Shown here: positions 6,959-7,238 of the stretch, piece after piece | Layout of the letters: every line of letters starts with the position of its first letter | Numbering within the stretch: position 1 is the first letter of the stretch | DNA from: an uncultured Loktanella sp. | Lineage (GTDB): Bacteria; Pseudomonadota; Alphaproteobacteria; Rhodobacterales; Rhodobacteraceae | DNA: 7,238 nucleotides | Direction of reading: 5' to 3' | Assembly (NCBI GenBank): GCA_913061335.1 | Contig: CAJXTP010000153.1 | Location: 1 to 7,238, forward strand | Notes under the pieces: model-generated | What the model saw: the letters and a program-made list of their open reading frames with translations, nothing else | The model's database searches: none | Told to the model about the DNA's origin: nothing | Program-made: the position numbers and the translations under genes

Positions 6959-6963
6959 CCTCC
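6959..6963 (-). promoter_or_regulatory. Ribosome binding site of the universal stress protein gene
   Basis: CCTCC on the plus strand reads GGAGG on the minus strand, 8 nt before the ATG at 6950. This strong Shine-Dalgarno sequence fixes the start against the longer frame that begins at 7028. Confidence 0.85.
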
Positions 6964-7006
6964 GTTTTGATTGACCCCGAGGCTAGGCATTTTGGCGGCT
7001 GACGCC

Positions 7007-7020
7007 TTGATGCAGCGCAA
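7007..7020. promoter_or_regulatory. Degenerate second FNR-like site
   Basis: TTGATGCAGCGCAA keeps a perfect left half-site (TTGAT) and 3 of 5 bases in the right half (CGCAA against ATCAA). Its first nine bases, TTGATGCAG, are identical to the perfect box starting at 7040, exactly 33 bp away, about three helical turns, so the two would sit on the same face of the DNA. Its centre is 63.5 bp from the universal stress protein ATG. It could be a weak FnrL site or a decayed duplicate; binding is not shown. Confidence 0.4.
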
Positions 7021-7023
7021 AAA

Positions 7024-7053
7024 ATCATAATTAGAATTTTTGATGCAGATCAA
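7024..7053 (-). promoter_or_regulatory. Candidate sigma70 promoter for the universal stress protein gene
   Basis: Read on the minus strand, TTGATC (7053-7048) as -35 is followed after 18 nt by TATGAT (7029-7024) as -10, matching 4/6 and 5/6 consensus positions. Transcription would begin near 7017, giving a leader of about 67 nt. The -35 lies inside the FNR operator, so FnrL bound there would be expected to block this promoter. The -10 element lies in the most A+T-rich stretch of the region. This is pattern-based and unproven. Confidence 0.4.
7040..7053. promoter_or_regulatory. Perfect FNR/FnrL operator
   Basis: TTGATGCAGATCAA is a perfect TTGAT-N4-ATCAA inverted repeat, the consensus for Fnr-family proteins with the E-x2-SR recognition helix, such as the FnrL encoded in this window. 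Its centre (7046.5) is 92.5 bp upstream of the ccoN ATG at 7139. If it acts as a class II activator at -41.5, transcription would start near 7088, giving a leader of about 50 nt; CACAAC (7076-7081) is a poor -10, as is common for activated promoters. The site is also 96.5 bp from the divergent universal stress protein ATG. It contains the ATG at 7043, which argues against that ATG as a real start. Confidence 0.9.
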
Positions 7054-7125
7054 AGAATCCCGTTCGACACACTGGCACAACCGCCCCGAACGGTTTGCGC
7101 AGAAATACATGTTTGCGCCGCAATT

Positions 7126-7130
7126 AAGGG
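7126..7130 (+). promoter_or_regulatory. Ribosome binding site supporting the ccoN start
   Basis: AAGGG is found 8 nt before the ATG at 7139. The other in-frame ATGs (7043 and 7109) have no comparable element upstream. Confidence 0.55.
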
Positions 7131-7138
7131 CATCTGGA

Positions 7139-7238
7139 ATGTTGAACTATCTAAAGCTTGCCGCGTTGGGCTTGATCTTTTTCGTGGCGGCACTGGGCGC
7201 TGATTGGGCCAGAGACATCGCCTATCAGTTTCACGCAC
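7139..7238 (+). CDS. ccoN: cbb3-type cytochrome c oxidase subunit I, N-terminal fragment (runs off the edge)
   Basis: Only 33 codons are present, starting MLNYLKLAALGLIFFVAALG and continuing ADWARDIAYQFHA. They encode the start of a first membrane helix followed by the ARDIAYQFHA stretch. From memory, alphaproteobacterial CcoN proteins begin with this pattern (YxKL, LGL, AA, ARDxAYxxHA). CcoN is the heme b/b3-CuB catalytic subunit of the high-affinity oxidase used under micro-oxic conditions. Support comes mainly from context: a perfect FNR operator upstream and fnrL plus a universal stress protein gene next door, a recurrent Rhodobacterales arrangement. The frame is open back to 7043, so an annotation program may add 32 residues; that extension would begin inside the operator and is unlikely. 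No catalytic residue is inside the window, so the call is moderate. Confidence 0.75.
   Translation, partial: MLNYLKLAALGLIFFVAALGADWARDIAYQFHA

Noticed and set aside
6951..7028. 26-residue N-terminal extension of the universal stress protein
   Set aside because: The strong GGAGG at 6959-6963 points to the ATG at 6950, the extension does not look like a Usp N-terminus, and it would occupy the promoter region.
48..7238. CRISPR arrays, insertion sequences, tRNAs or a defence system
   Set aside because: No direct repeat-spacer pattern, transposase, terminal repeats or tRNA-like cloverleaf was seen; nearly all of the sequence is occupied by recognised respiratory genes.

Overview
The window looks like the left end of a draft-assembly contig from an alphaproteobacterium, most likely of the order Rhodobacterales (Roseobacter-type). 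The support is the FnrL-type regulator with its N-terminal cysteine cluster, the fnrL / universal-stress-protein / ccoN neighbourhood, and tightly packed ATGA-overlapping genes of moderately high GC. Placement below order level is not possible from this sequence. Bases 1-47 are not genomic: they match the tail of an Illumina P7/Nextera adapter, including a complete i7 index, so biology starts at base 48.

Region 1 (48-5326, + strand) is one dense, translationally coupled gene string: a 5'-truncated sterol desaturase/fatty acid hydroxylase family membrane protein, then ccmE, ccmF, ccmG, ccmH and ccmI. These five proteins make up the second half of the System I cytochrome c maturation pathway: the heme chaperone, the heme lyase core, the apocytochrome thioredoxin, the CXXC thiol protein and the apocytochrome chaperone. 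The heme export/loading half (ccmABCD) is not here. Neighbouring genes overlap by 4 nt (three times) or 11 nt, or are 2 nt apart.

Region 2 (5327-6950) has a 62-nt intergenic gap, then fnrL (+ strand), an oxygen-sensing Crp/Fnr regulator. It meets a tandem-domain universal stress protein gene (- strand) tail to tail. The two stop codons share the palindrome TTAA.

Region 3 (6951-7238) is a divergent control region with a perfect 14-bp FNR operator, TTGATGCAGATCAA, at 7040-7053, and a degenerate second copy 33 bp away. It is followed by the first 33 codons of a gene best read as ccoN, the catalytic subunit of cbb3 cytochrome oxidase, which runs off the right edge.

Taken together this is a micro-oxic respiration neighbourhood. 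FnrL would sense low oxygen and switch on the cbb3 oxidase through the operator, while the adjacent ccm genes provide the covalent heme attachment that the oxidase's c-type subunits (CcoO, CcoP) need. I see no CRISPR array, transposase, tRNA, rRNA or phage gene. All families are known; the points of real interest are the gene arrangement, the coupled hydroxylase and the architecture of the divergent operator.
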